A stretch of DNA of 64,000 nucleotides from JAAYJR01 sp964545315 (lineage in GTDB: Bacteria > Bacteroidota > Bacteroidia > Bacteroidales > Prolixibacteraceae): assembly GCA_964545315.1 (NCBI GenBank), contig CAZJGI010000006.1, positions 1 through 64,000 on the forward strand, in the 5' to 3' direction. The notes beneath the pieces were generated by a model. That model saw nothing but the letters and a program-made list of their open reading frames with translations, was not told where the DNA came from and did not search any database. This document shows, piece after piece, positions 7,533-16,463 of this stretch (its first letter is position 1; each line of letters opens with the position of its first letter). Made by a program: the position numbers and the translations under genes.

Positions 7533-10085
7533 TTATCTGATTGTCCGCCCAAAAAAGACAGAATTCATAAATATTTTATTCGTTCCAAGCCAAAATCCCC
7601 TGAATGTCATACTCTCATGAAGAGTTATTAGTTTTCCCCTGCCTATATTTTGAACAGATACAACAGGTGCATTTTTAATTCTATTCAAATTATTATCAGA
7701 AACAAATCCGCTAAGGTAAGGATCATCTGAAAATTTAACAGGCTCGGCATATTTGATATTCAGAGATTCGGCAACCATATTTCCGGTTTTGAATACAGGG
7801 AGGGATTTTTCTTTATATCCATAACACAGAGGATGTGAAATGTCCATTTCAGCATTGAAAATAGCCCCTCCAATTTCGTTTAGGCTTGCTGTTTTATTTT
7901 TGTCAGCATATCCGGTTTGAACCAGAGTATCAGCCTCGGGATTTTTTTTGAATATTGTTTTGCCTATTTCGTTAGCAGTAGTCCATGACGCCGCATTTCT
8001 TACTGCAATGAGTGTACCTCCGTTTTCAGTCCATCTTCTTATATTTTCAATTTGTGATTTACTTAATTCAGGATAAGAACCTCCCGGCAAAATAAGTGTA
8101 TTATATTGAGCCAGGTTAACCGATCCAAGTCGAAATGCTTCTGTTATGCACAAAGGAATATGAAAACGCTGGTCAAACATATGCCATATTTCCCCTGCGT
8201 CTGAGCTGTTTGCAGCCATTCCTGCCAGCATTAATATTTCAGGTTTTTGCAGCCTGATAAATGAATTACTTCCCAGATCTATCCCTTCCTTAGTCAAGCC
8301 TGTGGTTACTCCGTAAAAATTTATTCCGTTGGCAGCTGCAACTTTTGAAACCATTTGGAAAATAGCTTCTTCTTCAACTTTTTGTCCGGTGGCCGGGATT
8401 AATATTGTTCCGTAGGAGAATGATTCTTTTTTCCCATCTATGTCTAAAGAGAATTCTGCGGCAGATACCTTTGTTATCAAGCCGGCTTTCTGTAATTCAT
8501 ACAGTCCTTCAGGCGCTGATTGCTGTTCCCATTTTAGCAGGTATGCAATATTGCTTCTGCCTCCTTTAACTTTTCCTTCCGGGTATTCCGGTTCATAATG
8601 ATTTTCAGATATATTAATATTTTTAAGAGAGCTGACTTTTACATAAGGGATATCAAACGCATATGGGAAAGTCCATGTTGATACATCATAAAAAGCGCTG
8701 TCGGTAAATGTATTTATTTCTTCAAACAAGCTTTTTATCAGTGTATACTGGGGTTGATCTACAGGTACTGCATAGCTGCTGCCCGGCTTGAAGGTTTTTC
8801 CTTCTGCCGTAAATTCTACTTCGTTTGCATATACCTTTATCTGGTGCCGTTTTAGTAATTCAATAAACAGTGTTAATTTTTTGCTGTCGTGCTCTTCCCC
8901 GAAAATATATGCATTCACCGGATCTTTCTTTGCCTTTTGAAGCGCTTCACGGTAAAAATTTTTCTGAAATTGTAATAATTCGTCTTTTAAGTCCATTGCT
9001 GCCTCAAGAGTTGACAGAGTTACAGTAAACTGGTTCCTTATGCCGAAGGAGAGTTTTTTAACTCCGTTAGCTGTTTCCCGGATCCTTCCCCTGAATCCTG
9101 CCTGTTCAAAAAGAATACCGATACAACCGTGAATATCCGGGTAGGTTGAACCTTTGCCAACATAATAGTCATCATACCCTTCCTCTGAAAAATAGAGTGA
9201 TCCTATTTTATCTAGATAACGGGTATGGTACTCAGCAATTTTTTTGGTTAACCTTATATTTTCACCGGGGCTAAGTGGGTTGATACGACTTGGCACTCCG
9301 GGTTGAAAAAAGAATGTGTTGTCGGCACCCATTTCATGATGGTCTGTATAAATATTAGGTTTCCATTCATGAAATTTTGCCACTCTTCCGATACTTTCCG
9401 GATGAACAAGCGGCAGATAGTCGCGGTTGAGGTCAAACCAGTAGTGGTTTGTGCGGCAACCCGGCCAGACTTCCTGGTACTGACGGGAATCGGAACTTGT
9501 CATTTCAGTAGCACCCTGGTGCATGTTAGCCCATGTACTGTGACGGTTAAACCCATCAGGATTCAGGCAGGGATCAACCAGTATGACAGAGTTTTCCAGT
9601 AATTGATTTATTTTAGGGCCCTCCGCAGCTGCCAGATAATAAGCAGTTAGTACTGATGAGTTTGTTGCACTCGACTCATTGCCGTGTACCCCGTAATTCA
9701 AACTAATTACTAAAGGAATACTCTTATCAGCCAACTCTTCGCCGGGATTTGAAAACTTTACATGCAGTGATTTAAGCTCCTCCAGCTTATTATGATTTTC
9801 ACGGGTAGTGAAGATCACTTGAACCAGTGGCCGGTTTTCATATGTTCTTGCATATTCCTGAATGATGGCACGTTCAGAAACCGTCACTATCTCCTTCATG
9901 TAATCCAGCACCTGGTCATGGGTCAAATGCCATTCACCCATCTGTTGATTGAAAAATTGTTCGGGCGTTGGTATTGACGGATTATAATTTACATCTTTCG
10001 GTAAAAAATAGTCAAGAGGCTCCTGTGCCCCCAGATTAAGGAGGAAGGTAAGCGTAATTAAAAAAGTAGATATCAATTGCTTCAT
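7533..10085 (-). CDS. Exported M14-family zinc carboxypeptidase
   Basis: An 850-residue secreted protein with a signal peptide (MKQLISTFLITLTFLLNLGAQ). The peptidase M14 domain occupies about residues 50-370. It shows the zinc ligands HGNE (His134, Glu137), the substrate-binding NPDGFNRH motif (about 175-182), the later zinc histidine in YTDHHEMGAD (about 249/250), and a catalytic Glu in GILFEQAGFRG. The C-terminal half contains a glutamine-amidotransferase/ThuA-like segment (ILMLAGMAANSSDAGEIW, LILPGGSYPELS) without an obvious catalytic Cys, a tail often seen on Bacteroidota M14 proteins. It probably degrades peptides in the periplasm or outside the cell. It has no type IX sorting domain at its C-terminus. 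It converges with the sigma-factor operon with only 8 bp between stops. Confidence 0.9.
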   Translation of the reverse strand: MKQLISTFLITLTFLLNLGAQEPLDYFLPKDVNYNPSIPTPEQFFNQQMGEWHLTHDQVLDYMKEIVTVSERAIIQEYARTYENRPLVQVIFTTRENHNKLEELKSLHVKFSNPGEELADKSIPLVISLNYGVHGNESSATNSSVLTAYYLAAAEGPKINQLLENSVILVDPCLNPDGFNRHSTWANMHQGATEMTSSDSRQYQEVWPGCRTNHYWFDLNRDYLPLVHPESIGRVAKFHEWKPNIYTDHHEMGADNTFFFQPGVPSRINPLSPGENIRLTKKIAEYHTRYLDKIGSLYFSEEGYDDYYVGKGSTYPDIHGCIGILFEQAGFRGRIRETANGVKKLSFGIRNQFTVTLSTLEAAMDLKDELLQFQKNFYREALQKAKKDPVNAYIFGEEHDSKKLTLFIELLKRHQIKVYANEVEFTAEGKTFKPGSSYAVPVDQPQYTLIKSLFEEINTFTDSAFYDVSTWTFPYAFDIPYVKVSSLKNINISENHYEPEYPEGKVKGGRSNIAYLLKWEQQSAPEGLYELQKAGLITKVSAAEFSLDIDGKKESFSYGTILIPATGQKVEEEAIFQMVSKVAAANGINFYGVTTGLTKEGIDLGSNSFIRLQKPEILMLAGMAANSSDAGEIWHMFDQRFHIPLCITEAFRLGSVNLAQYNTLILPGGSYPELSKSQIENIRRWTENGGTLIAVRNAASWTTANEIGKTIFKKNPEADTLVQTGYADKNKTASLNEIGGAIFNAEMDISHPLCYGYKEKSLPVFKTGNMVAESLNIKYAEPVKFSDDPYLSGFVSDNNLNRIKNAPVVSVQNIGRGKLITLHESMTFRGFWLGTNKIFMNSVFFGRTIR

Positions 10086-10145
10086 TCAAATATAACTTGG
10101 TTATACATTTATAATTATACCGCCTAAGATAAATATTCTTTTTAC

Positions 10146-10171
10146 AACAACGACGGAATTTTTTCGTTGTT
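10146..10171. promoter_or_regulatory. Inverted repeat overlapping the -33 element upstream of the lytic transglycosylase gene
   Basis: AACAACGA (10146-10153) and TCGTTGTT (10164-10171) are perfect inverted arms with a 10-bp spacer. The right arm covers the TTG proposed as the -33 element, so the site is well placed to act as an operator. The assignment is inferred from position only. Confidence 0.35.
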
Positions 10172-10197
10172 TTCTCTAAACTAAAAGTGTAATTTTG
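10167..10197 (+). promoter_or_regulatory. Bacteroidota-type promoter for the lytic transglycosylase gene
   Basis: TTG (10167-10169), a 20-bp spacer, then TAATTTTG (10190-10197) match the TTG-N19-TAnnTTTG consensus of the phylum with one extra spacer base. The start codon lies 23 bp downstream. Confidence 0.5.
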
Positions 10198-10220
10198 TTC
10201 ATTTTTAACATTAAATAATA

Positions 10221-11138
10221 ATGAATCAAGTAAAAACCCGTAACATATTTATTCCTGTTTTGGCTGTTATATTTACGTTAATTATCATTTTAATTATGGG
10301 ATCTGATCCCAACAAAGAAGTTGAACCATTATACAGGGCTGATCCTGTTAAATACAGATCTGTTTTAATACCTGATACAGTATCTTTTGCGGGTGAACCT
10401 GTTCCGGTCAGCAGGTTTGATGTAAGAGAATCTCTTGATCGTGAGTTGCTGGTTAATTCCTATTTCCATTCTCAGACATTGCGACTTATCAAACTGGCAC
10501 CACGATATTTCTCTGTAATTGAACCTCTATTAAAATTGAAAGGGGTTCCCGATGATTTTAAGTATCTTGCAGCTGCTGAAAGTATATTAAACCCGAGAGC
10601 AGTATCTCCTGCCGGTGCAGTTGGTATCTGGCAATTTTTAAGGGTAACAGGTAAAGAGTATGGCCTGGAGATCAACAATGAGGTGGATGAACGCTATCAT
10701 CTGGAAAAATCAACAATTGCAGCGTGCGATTTTTTGTTGGCTGCCTATAGTAAATATGGGAGATGGTCAATGGTTGCTGCTTCATATAATGCAGGGATGT
10801 CAGGTGTTGAAAAGCAAATGGAAAGGCAAAAAAGTAATTCCTATTATGATATTTTATTAAATGAAGAAACAGGCCGGTACTTGTACCGGATCATTGCACT
10901 TAAACTGATTCTTGAAGATCCTGGATCATATAATTTCATAGTCAGAGAGGATGAGAAATATCCTGTTATTCCTATCCGGGAAATTAAAATAAGCGGCAAA
11001 ATTGCAAATTTTGCAGATTTTGCTTTGGAAAATGGAATTAACTATAAGCTATTGAAAGATTTTAATCCCTGGTTACGTGATAATTTTCTTACCAATCCGC
11101 ACAATAAAACTTATAACGTGCAAATTCCGGTACTGTAA
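10221..11138 (+). CDS. Membrane-anchored lytic transglycosylase (SLT/MltD-like)
   Basis: A 305-residue murein lytic transglycosylase. An uncleaved N-terminal helix (about residues 9-27, IFIPVLAVIFTLIIILIM) anchors it to the inner membrane. The goose-lysozyme-like SLT domain spans about 95-230. It has the catalytic glutamate in AAAES (Glu120), then SPAGAVGIWQF and the AASYNAG motif typical of MltD/Slt proteins. Enzymes of this family cleave the MurNAc-GlcNAc bond to give 1,6-anhydro ends. The last 60 residues (IREIKISGKIANFADFALENG...) look like a degenerate LysM-type or peptidoglycan-binding region, but no strong LysM is visible. It precedes uvrA by 59 bp in the same direction, although a functional link is not obvious. 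Confidence 0.9.
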   Translation: MNQVKTRNIFIPVLAVIFTLIIILIMGSDPNKEVEPLYRADPVKYRSVLIPDTVSFAGEPVPVSRFDVRESLDRELLVNSYFHSQTLRLIKLAPRYFSVIEPLLKLKGVPDDFKYLAAAESILNPRAVSPAGAVGIWQFLRVTGKEYGLEINNEVDERYHLEKSTIAACDFLLAAYSKYGRWSMVAASYNAGMSGVEKQMERQKSNSYYDILLNEETGRYLYRIIALKLILEDPGSYNFIVREDEKYPVIPIREIKISGKIANFADFALENGINYKLLKDFNPWLRDNFLTNPHNKTYNVQIPVL

Positions 11139-11197
11139 ATACAGTATTTGAAATTTCTGTGTATTAATAATTAAAAATCAGGAAGATTATAAACAAT

Positions 11198-14083
11198 ATG
11201 GAGGAGGCAAGGTTAACAGGAATATCGGTAGCTGAAGAAGTTATTGATAATGAAGAGAAGATAGTGGTAAATGGGGCCAGGGTCCATAATCTGCGTAATA
11301 TAGATGTGGCAATCCCACGAAATAAACTTACTGTAATTACCGGTTTAAGTGGCAGTGGCAAATCTTCACTTGCTTTTGATACTATTTATGCAGAGGGCCA
11401 AAGGAGGTATGTTGAGACATTTTCTGCCTACGCACGGTCATTCCTGGGGATGCTTGAACGCCCTGATGTGGATAAGATAACAGGACTCAGCCCTGTTATT
11501 GCCATTGAGCAGAAAGTCAATACCCGTAATCCCCGGTCAACAGTGGGTACTGTTACTGAAATTTACGATTTTTTGCGGTTGCTTTATGCGCGGGTTGCAG
11601 ATGCGTTTTCTTATAATACAGGCGAGAAAATGGTAAGGTATACCGAAGAAAAAATTATTCAACTTATAGTTAATGAATTCACAGGTAAACGTATTTATAT
11701 TCTGGCCCCGTTAATAAAAGGCAGAAAAGGACATTATCGTGAGTTGTTCGAACAACTGAGGCGTAAAGGGTTTTTAAATGTCAGGGTGGATGGAGAGATT
11801 TCTGAGATCAGATATAACCAAAAACTGGATCGTTATAAAAATCACTTCATAGAGATTGTAATAGATAAGATTGAAGTAAATGGCAATAGCCTTCAACGCC
11901 TGAAAGAAAGTATCAGTCTGGCTATGAAACATGGGCATGGAATCATCATGATAATGGATTATGATAGAAGTGATATAAAATATTACAGCCGCATGTTAAT
12001 GTGTCCGACAACAGGGATTTCATATAATGAACCTGCTCCGCATGATTTTTCGTTTAATTCTCCACAGGGAGCATGCCCCCGTTGTAACGGTCTTGGTGTT
12101 ATTAGTGAAATTGATATAGAAAAAATCATACCTGATAAAGAAAGGTCAATAGCCAGGGGAGGTATTGCCCCATTGGGAATATATAGAAATTCGCTGATTT
12201 TCTGGCAGATTGAAGCACTGGGTGAAAAATATGGCTTTACATTGAAAACTCCTGTAAAAAACATTTCAGATGAAGCATTGGATGTGGTGCTTTTCGGCAC
12301 AAATGAACGGATAAGCCTCAAAAATACTCCGTTGGGAAGCAATGTGAATTATATGATGAGTTATGACGGGGTTGTAAAATATATTGATACACAGAGGGAG
12401 TACAATCCTTCCAAGAGGGCCCAAAGCTGGGCTTCACAGTTTGTGAAAACCTCGGTTTGTCCTGAGTGTAACGGAATGCGCCTGAAAAAGGAGTCACTCT
12501 ATTTCAAGATTGACGGCAGGAATATTTCTGAGCTTGCACAAATGGACCTTGATGAATTGGGAGAATGGTTTTCTAATCTTGAATCAAGACTTACCGACAG
12601 ACAGCGAAAAATTGGATATGAGGTCATAAAAGAGATACGTGACAGGCTGGGATTTATGTTAGGTGTGGGATTAAATTACCTGTCGCTTGACAGGGTTGCA
12701 CAGAGCCTTTCAGGAGGTGAATCTCAGCGTATCCGGCTGGCTACCCAGATTGGCGCTCAGTTGATAAATGTCCTTTACATTCTCGATGAACCGAGTATCG
12801 GATTACATCACAGGGATAACCTGAAACTATTGCATGCCCTGCAACAGCTGAGGGATAACGGTAATTCTGTTATTGTGGTTGAACATGACAAGGAAACAAT
12901 GCTCCATGCCGACTGGCTGATTGACATGGGGCCCTTTGCAGGCAGGCATGGAGGAGAAGTAGTTGCTGCCGGTACGCCGGAAGAGGTATTGAAAGCCCAC
13001 ACCCTGACCTCAGATTACCTGAATAATATCAGGAGAATAGAGGTGCCCGAAAACCGGCGTGGTGGAAACGGAAAATTATTGAAAGTAACAGATTGTAAAG
13101 GGAATAACCTTAAGAATGTGACCCTGGAAATACCTTTAGGATTATTTATATGTGTTACAGGTGTGTCAGGAAGCGGTAAGTCTTCAGTTATAAATGAAAC
13201 ACTTCAACCAATATTAAGTCAGCATTTTTACAGGTCAGTTAAGGAACCCCTGCCATACGGATCAATAGAGGGAATTGAAAATATAGATAAGGTAATAAGG
13301 GTAGATCAGTCTCCCATAGGTAGAACTCCCCGTTCAAATCCCGTTACTTATACTGGCGTTTTTTCTGATATCCGGAATTTATTTGCTCAACTGCCTGAAT
13401 CAAAAATCAGAGGCTATAAACCCGGCCGGTTCTCTTTTAATGTTAAAGGAGGCCGCTGTGAAGAGTGCCAGGGCGGAGGAATGAAACTCGTGGAAATGAA
13501 CTATCTTCCGGATGTTTATGTGCATTGTGACCGATGTAATGGGAAAAGATATAATCGCGAAACTCTTGAGGTAAGATATAAAGGAAAATCTATAAGCGAT
13601 ATTTTGGACATGACCATAAATCAGGGTGTTGAGTTTTTTGAAAACATCCCTTCTATTGTAAAAAAACTAAAGATCCTGCAGGAGGTAGGACTGGGATATA
13701 TAACCCTGGGTCAATCATCCACTACATTATCCGGAGGAGAAGCACAAAGGGTGAAACTGGCTACTGAACTTGGCAGATATGATACAGGAAAGACTCTGTA
13801 TATTCTGGATGAACCAACCACCGGACTGCATTTTGAGGATATCCGTGTGCTGCTTGATGTGCTTAACCGATTAGTGGACCAAGGAAATACGGTAATAGTA
13901 ATAGAGCATAATATGGATGTGATAAAAACAGCCGATTATATTATAGATATGGGGCCGGAGGGAGGTAAACATGGAGGAGAGATAGTGTGTTCCGGGACTC
14001 CTGAAGAACTGGTTAAATACAAGATATCCTATACTGCTCAGTTTCTGAAAAAGGAACTTTTCTATGTAAATGACAATTATTAA
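11198..14083 (+). CDS. uvrA: Excinuclease ABC subunit A
   Basis: The DNA damage-recognition ATPase of nucleotide excision repair, 961 residues, close to the usual 940. It has two ABC ATPase modules. The first Walker A is GLSGSGKSS (about 49-57), with ABC signature LSGGESQRIRLATQIG and Walker B YILDEPSIGLH. The second Walker A is GVSGSGKSS, with signature LSGGEAQRVKLATELG and YILDEPTTGLH. Zinc-finger cysteine pairs are seen as CPRCNGLG with CPECNGMR, and CEECQGGG with CDRCNGKR. It binds damaged DNA as a dimer and loads UvrB. No uvrB or uvrC is in the window. The ATG at 11198 sits before a short non-conserved leader of about 20 residues, so translation could also begin slightly later. Confidence 0.97.
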   Translation: MEEARLTGISVAEEVIDNEEKIVVNGARVHNLRNIDVAIPRNKLTVITGLSGSGKSSLAFDTIYAEGQRRYVETFSAYARSFLGMLERPDVDKITGLSPVIAIEQKVNTRNPRSTVGTVTEIYDFLRLLYARVADAFSYNTGEKMVRYTEEKIIQLIVNEFTGKRIYILAPLIKGRKGHYRELFEQLRRKGFLNVRVDGEISEIRYNQKLDRYKNHFIEIVIDKIEVNGNSLQRLKESISLAMKHGHGIIMIMDYDRSDIKYYSRMLMCPTTGISYNEPAPHDFSFNSPQGACPRCNGLGVISEIDIEKIIPDKERSIARGGIAPLGIYRNSLIFWQIEALGEKYGFTLKTPVKNISDEALDVVLFGTNERISLKNTPLGSNVNYMMSYDGVVKYIDTQREYNPSKRAQSWASQFVKTSVCPECNGMRLKKESLYFKIDGRNISELAQMDLDELGEWFSNLESRLTDRQRKIGYEVIKEIRDRLGFMLGVGLNYLSLDRVAQSLSGGESQRIRLATQIGAQLINVLYILDEPSIGLHHRDNLKLLHALQQLRDNGNSVIVVEHDKETMLHADWLIDMGPFAGRHGGEVVAAGTPEEVLKAHTLTSDYLNNIRRIEVPENRRGGNGKLLKVTDCKGNNLKNVTLEIPLGLFICVTGVSGSGKSSVINETLQPILSQHFYRSVKEPLPYGSIEGIENIDKVIRVDQSPIGRTPRSNPVTYTGVFSDIRNLFAQLPESKIRGYKPGRFSFNVKGGRCEECQGGGMKLVEMNYLPDVYVHCDRCNGKRYNRETLEVRYKGKSISDILDMTINQGVEFFENIPSIVKKLKILQEVGLGYITLGQSSTTLSGGEAQRVKLATELGRYDTGKTLYILDEPTTGLHFEDIRVLLDVLNRLVDQGNTVIVIEHNMDVIKTADYIIDMGPEGGKHGGEIVCSGTPEELVKYKISYTAQFLKKELFYVNDNY

Positions 14084-14096
14084 AAATTTAAATATA

Positions 14097-15761
14097 ATGA
14101 AACAGGTTGAAATTTATTGCAGGAATACTCATTCAAAGCATAATTATCCATTAGGAACGTCTTTGCTGGAGATTAGCCGGGACCTGAACATAAAACTGGG
14201 AAATTTTATTTGCGGGGCAAAAGTTAATAACCAGGTACGGGAACTTTCTTTCTGTGTAGTTAAACCTAAACATATCGAATTTTTTGATGTATCACACCCC
14301 GATGGTTTGAGAATATATATACGCAGCCTTATTTTTGTCATGTACTCTGCCATAAAAAAGGCTTATCCCAAAGTAACCCTCAGAGTGAGCAAAGGTATTT
14401 CCAACGGGTATTTTTGTGAATTGGAAGGCTTTGAAAGTGAGATTACTGAATCAGACATCGATATTATTAAAAAGGGAATGACAGATATAGTAAACAGGGA
14501 TATACCTTTTATTAAAAAAGGATTGCTTTCTGAAGATGCAGTTAAGCATCTTCTGGAAAATGGACTTAAGGAGAAGGCCAGATTGTTTGAGCAGCAGGGC
14601 CACTTTTATTCCAGCCTCTATTTTTTGAATGACCTTGGTAATTACTTGTACGGACATCACCTTCCTTCTACGGGTTATTTGAAACATTTTGACCTTATCA
14701 AATACTTTGACGGCATCTTGTTAAGAGTACCTGACCCTGATAATTTCGATGAATTACCCGAAGTGACTTCCCAAAATAAACTTTTTGAAATTTATGAGGA
14801 ACATAAAGACTGGGCACAGATTCTAAATGTATCTACAATTTCACATCTTAATGATTTTACTCTTAAAAGGCAGGGTGGATATATTATAAAAATATCTGAG
14901 GCACTTCATGAAAAAAAGATTGCAGAGATTGCAAATATGATACATGACAGGGATGGCGATATTAAAATTGTTTTGGTAGCCGGACCTTCAGCTTCGGGAA
15001 AGACAACATTCAGTAAAAGACTTGGGGTACAACTGGCAGTTAACGGATTGCGACCATATCAAATATCTCTGGATGACTACTTCGTTGACCGGAAACATAC
15101 ACCGCTCGATGAACAGGGACATCATGACTTTGAAGCCCTTGAAGCTGTTGATATAGATTTTTTTAATGAACAGTTGGCAGAACTTTTACAGGGTAAAGAG
15201 GTACAACTGCCCAAATTCGACTTCCAAAGGGGTAAAAGATACATGAATGGTGACAGATTGAAACTGGGGGCAGGGGATATTTTAATTGTTGAGGGGATAC
15301 ACGGAATGAATCCCCGGCTTCTGACAAAGGTTGACAGGAAATATACTTTTAAAATTTTCATATCGGCATTGACACAGATTTCTTTCGATGAGCAGACTTA
15401 TATCTCTACATCAGATAACAGGCTGATAAGGAGAATTATCAGGGACAGTAAGTACCGCGGATATAAAGCTGTTGATACTATTAAACGATGGCCGTCTGTT
15501 AGAAGGGGAGAGGAAAAGAATATTTTTCCATATCAGGAAAATGCTGATGTAATGTTTAATTCAGCCACTCTTTATGAGCTGGGTGTATTGAAAAAATATG
15601 CGGAACCATTACTTAAACAGGTAATGGAGAATCAGTCTGAATATATTGAGGCTGTGAGACTTATTAAGTTTTTATCTTATTTTAAACCTTTAGATGATGA
15701 AGAGATACCGCCTACTTCCCTTTTAAGGGAGTTTTTAGGTGGAAGCAGTTTCGTTTATTGA
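14097..15761 (+). CDS. TGS-domain nucleoside (uridine-type) kinase
   Basis: A 554-residue two-part protein. The N-terminal 200 residues resemble the TGS and editing-like region of threonyl-tRNA synthetase (YPLGTSLLEISRDL). The C-terminal region is a phosphoribulokinase/uridine kinase P-loop domain with Walker A GPSASGKTT at about residues 296-304, then ISLDDYFVDR and LIVEGIHGMN. This architecture is widespread in Bacteroidota and Firmicutes as a putative nucleoside kinase. The phosphate acceptor is inferred to be a nucleoside. The frame is open from an ATG at 14070 that overlaps uvrA, but the conserved TGS domain begins at the ATG at 14097, 13 bp after the uvrA stop, so I use that. Co-transcription with uvrA is likely. 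Confidence 0.85.
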   Translation: MKQVEIYCRNTHSKHNYPLGTSLLEISRDLNIKLGNFICGAKVNNQVRELSFCVVKPKHIEFFDVSHPDGLRIYIRSLIFVMYSAIKKAYPKVTLRVSKGISNGYFCELEGFESEITESDIDIIKKGMTDIVNRDIPFIKKGLLSEDAVKHLLENGLKEKARLFEQQGHFYSSLYFLNDLGNYLYGHHLPSTGYLKHFDLIKYFDGILLRVPDPDNFDELPEVTSQNKLFEIYEEHKDWAQILNVSTISHLNDFTLKRQGGYIIKISEALHEKKIAEIANMIHDRDGDIKIVLVAGPSASGKTTFSKRLGVQLAVNGLRPYQISLDDYFVDRKHTPLDEQGHHDFEALEAVDIDFFNEQLAELLQGKEVQLPKFDFQRGKRYMNGDRLKLGAGDILIVEGIHGMNPRLLTKVDRKYTFKIFISALTQISFDEQTYISTSDNRLIRRIIRDSKYRGYKAVDTIKRWPSVRRGEEKNIFPYQENADVMFNSATLYELGVLKKYAEPLLKQVMENQSEYIEAVRLIKFLSYFKPLDDEEIPPTSLLREFLGGSSFVY

Positions 15762-15814
15762 TATTAACTTCTGAATATTTATTATCTTTAACGGGAATGT
15801 TAAACAGACTTGTT

Positions 15815-16462
15815 ATGAAACTAAAATACGCTATCTGTTTTATTGCATTGTTTTTAGTTATTAATTCAAATGGCCAGTACCCTGAAATAAAAAGTGATAT
15901 TGACAGAAAGGTTAAAACTTTTCTCGAGGAGAATGCCAATAACTGGAGAGACATGAATGTTTCCATTACTGATGGAAGAATTTTATATGACCTGATTGTT
16001 GACAATAATTATACCAGGGCGGTGGAGATAGGTACATCTACAGGCCACTCAGCTGTATGGATGGCATGGGCACTGAGTAAAACGGGAGGAAAGCTGATTA
16101 CTGTTGAAATTGATAAGGTCAGGTATTTAAAAGCGAAGGCCAATTTTAAAAAAGCCGGTGTTGAGGATTTTATTGATGCCCGGTTGGGCGATGCACATGA
16201 TATTGTTCCCCGGTTACCTGGTAAATATGATTTTGTTTTTAGCGATGCCGACAAATTTTGGTATAAAAACTATTTTCTGACAATGGATCCCAAGCTGGAG
16301 GTTGGAGGTTGTTTTACTGCGCATAATACTTCATTACTTATTCGGGGCATTCGCGATTTTTTAGAATATGTTGGAAGCCTGGATAATTATAAAACGATTT
16401 TTGCCGAAAAAAGCCGTTCAGGCCTGTCCATAAGTTATAAAACAGCTGAAATCAATCAATAA
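15815..16462 (+). CDS. Class I SAM-dependent O-methyltransferase-like protein with an N-terminal signal peptide
   Basis: The core matches the small-molecule O-methyltransferase/class I methyltransferase fold: VEIGTSTGHSAVWMAWAL is the glycine-rich SAM-binding loop, LITVEIDKVRYLKAK carries the acidic residue for the ribose, and YDFVFSDADKFWYKNYF fits the later strand. I chose the ATG at 15815, giving 215 residues, because it starts a convincing signal peptide (MKLKYAICFIALFLVINSNG). The frame also opens at 15758, 4 bp inside the kinase gene. Export would be odd for an enzyme that needs cytoplasmic SAM. Either the segment is an N-terminal anchor, or the protein works outside by an unknown means. 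The substrate is unknown. Confidence 0.8.
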   Translation: MKLKYAICFIALFLVINSNGQYPEIKSDIDRKVKTFLEENANNWRDMNVSITDGRILYDLIVDNNYTRAVEIGTSTGHSAVWMAWALSKTGGKLITVEIDKVRYLKAKANFKKAGVEDFIDARLGDAHDIVPRLPGKYDFVFSDADKFWYKNYFLTMDPKLEVGGCFTAHNTSLLIRGIRDFLEYVGSLDNYKTIFAEKSRSGLSISYKTAEINQ

Positions 16463-16463
16463 A

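Noticed and set aside
11983..12342. 119-residue reverse frame inside uvrA
   Set aside because: Fully inside a highly conserved gene and lacks any motif; a shadow frame.
14070..14096. Earlier ATG start for the nucleoside kinase
   Set aside because: It would overlap uvrA and add nine unconserved residues; the TGS domain begins at the next ATG.
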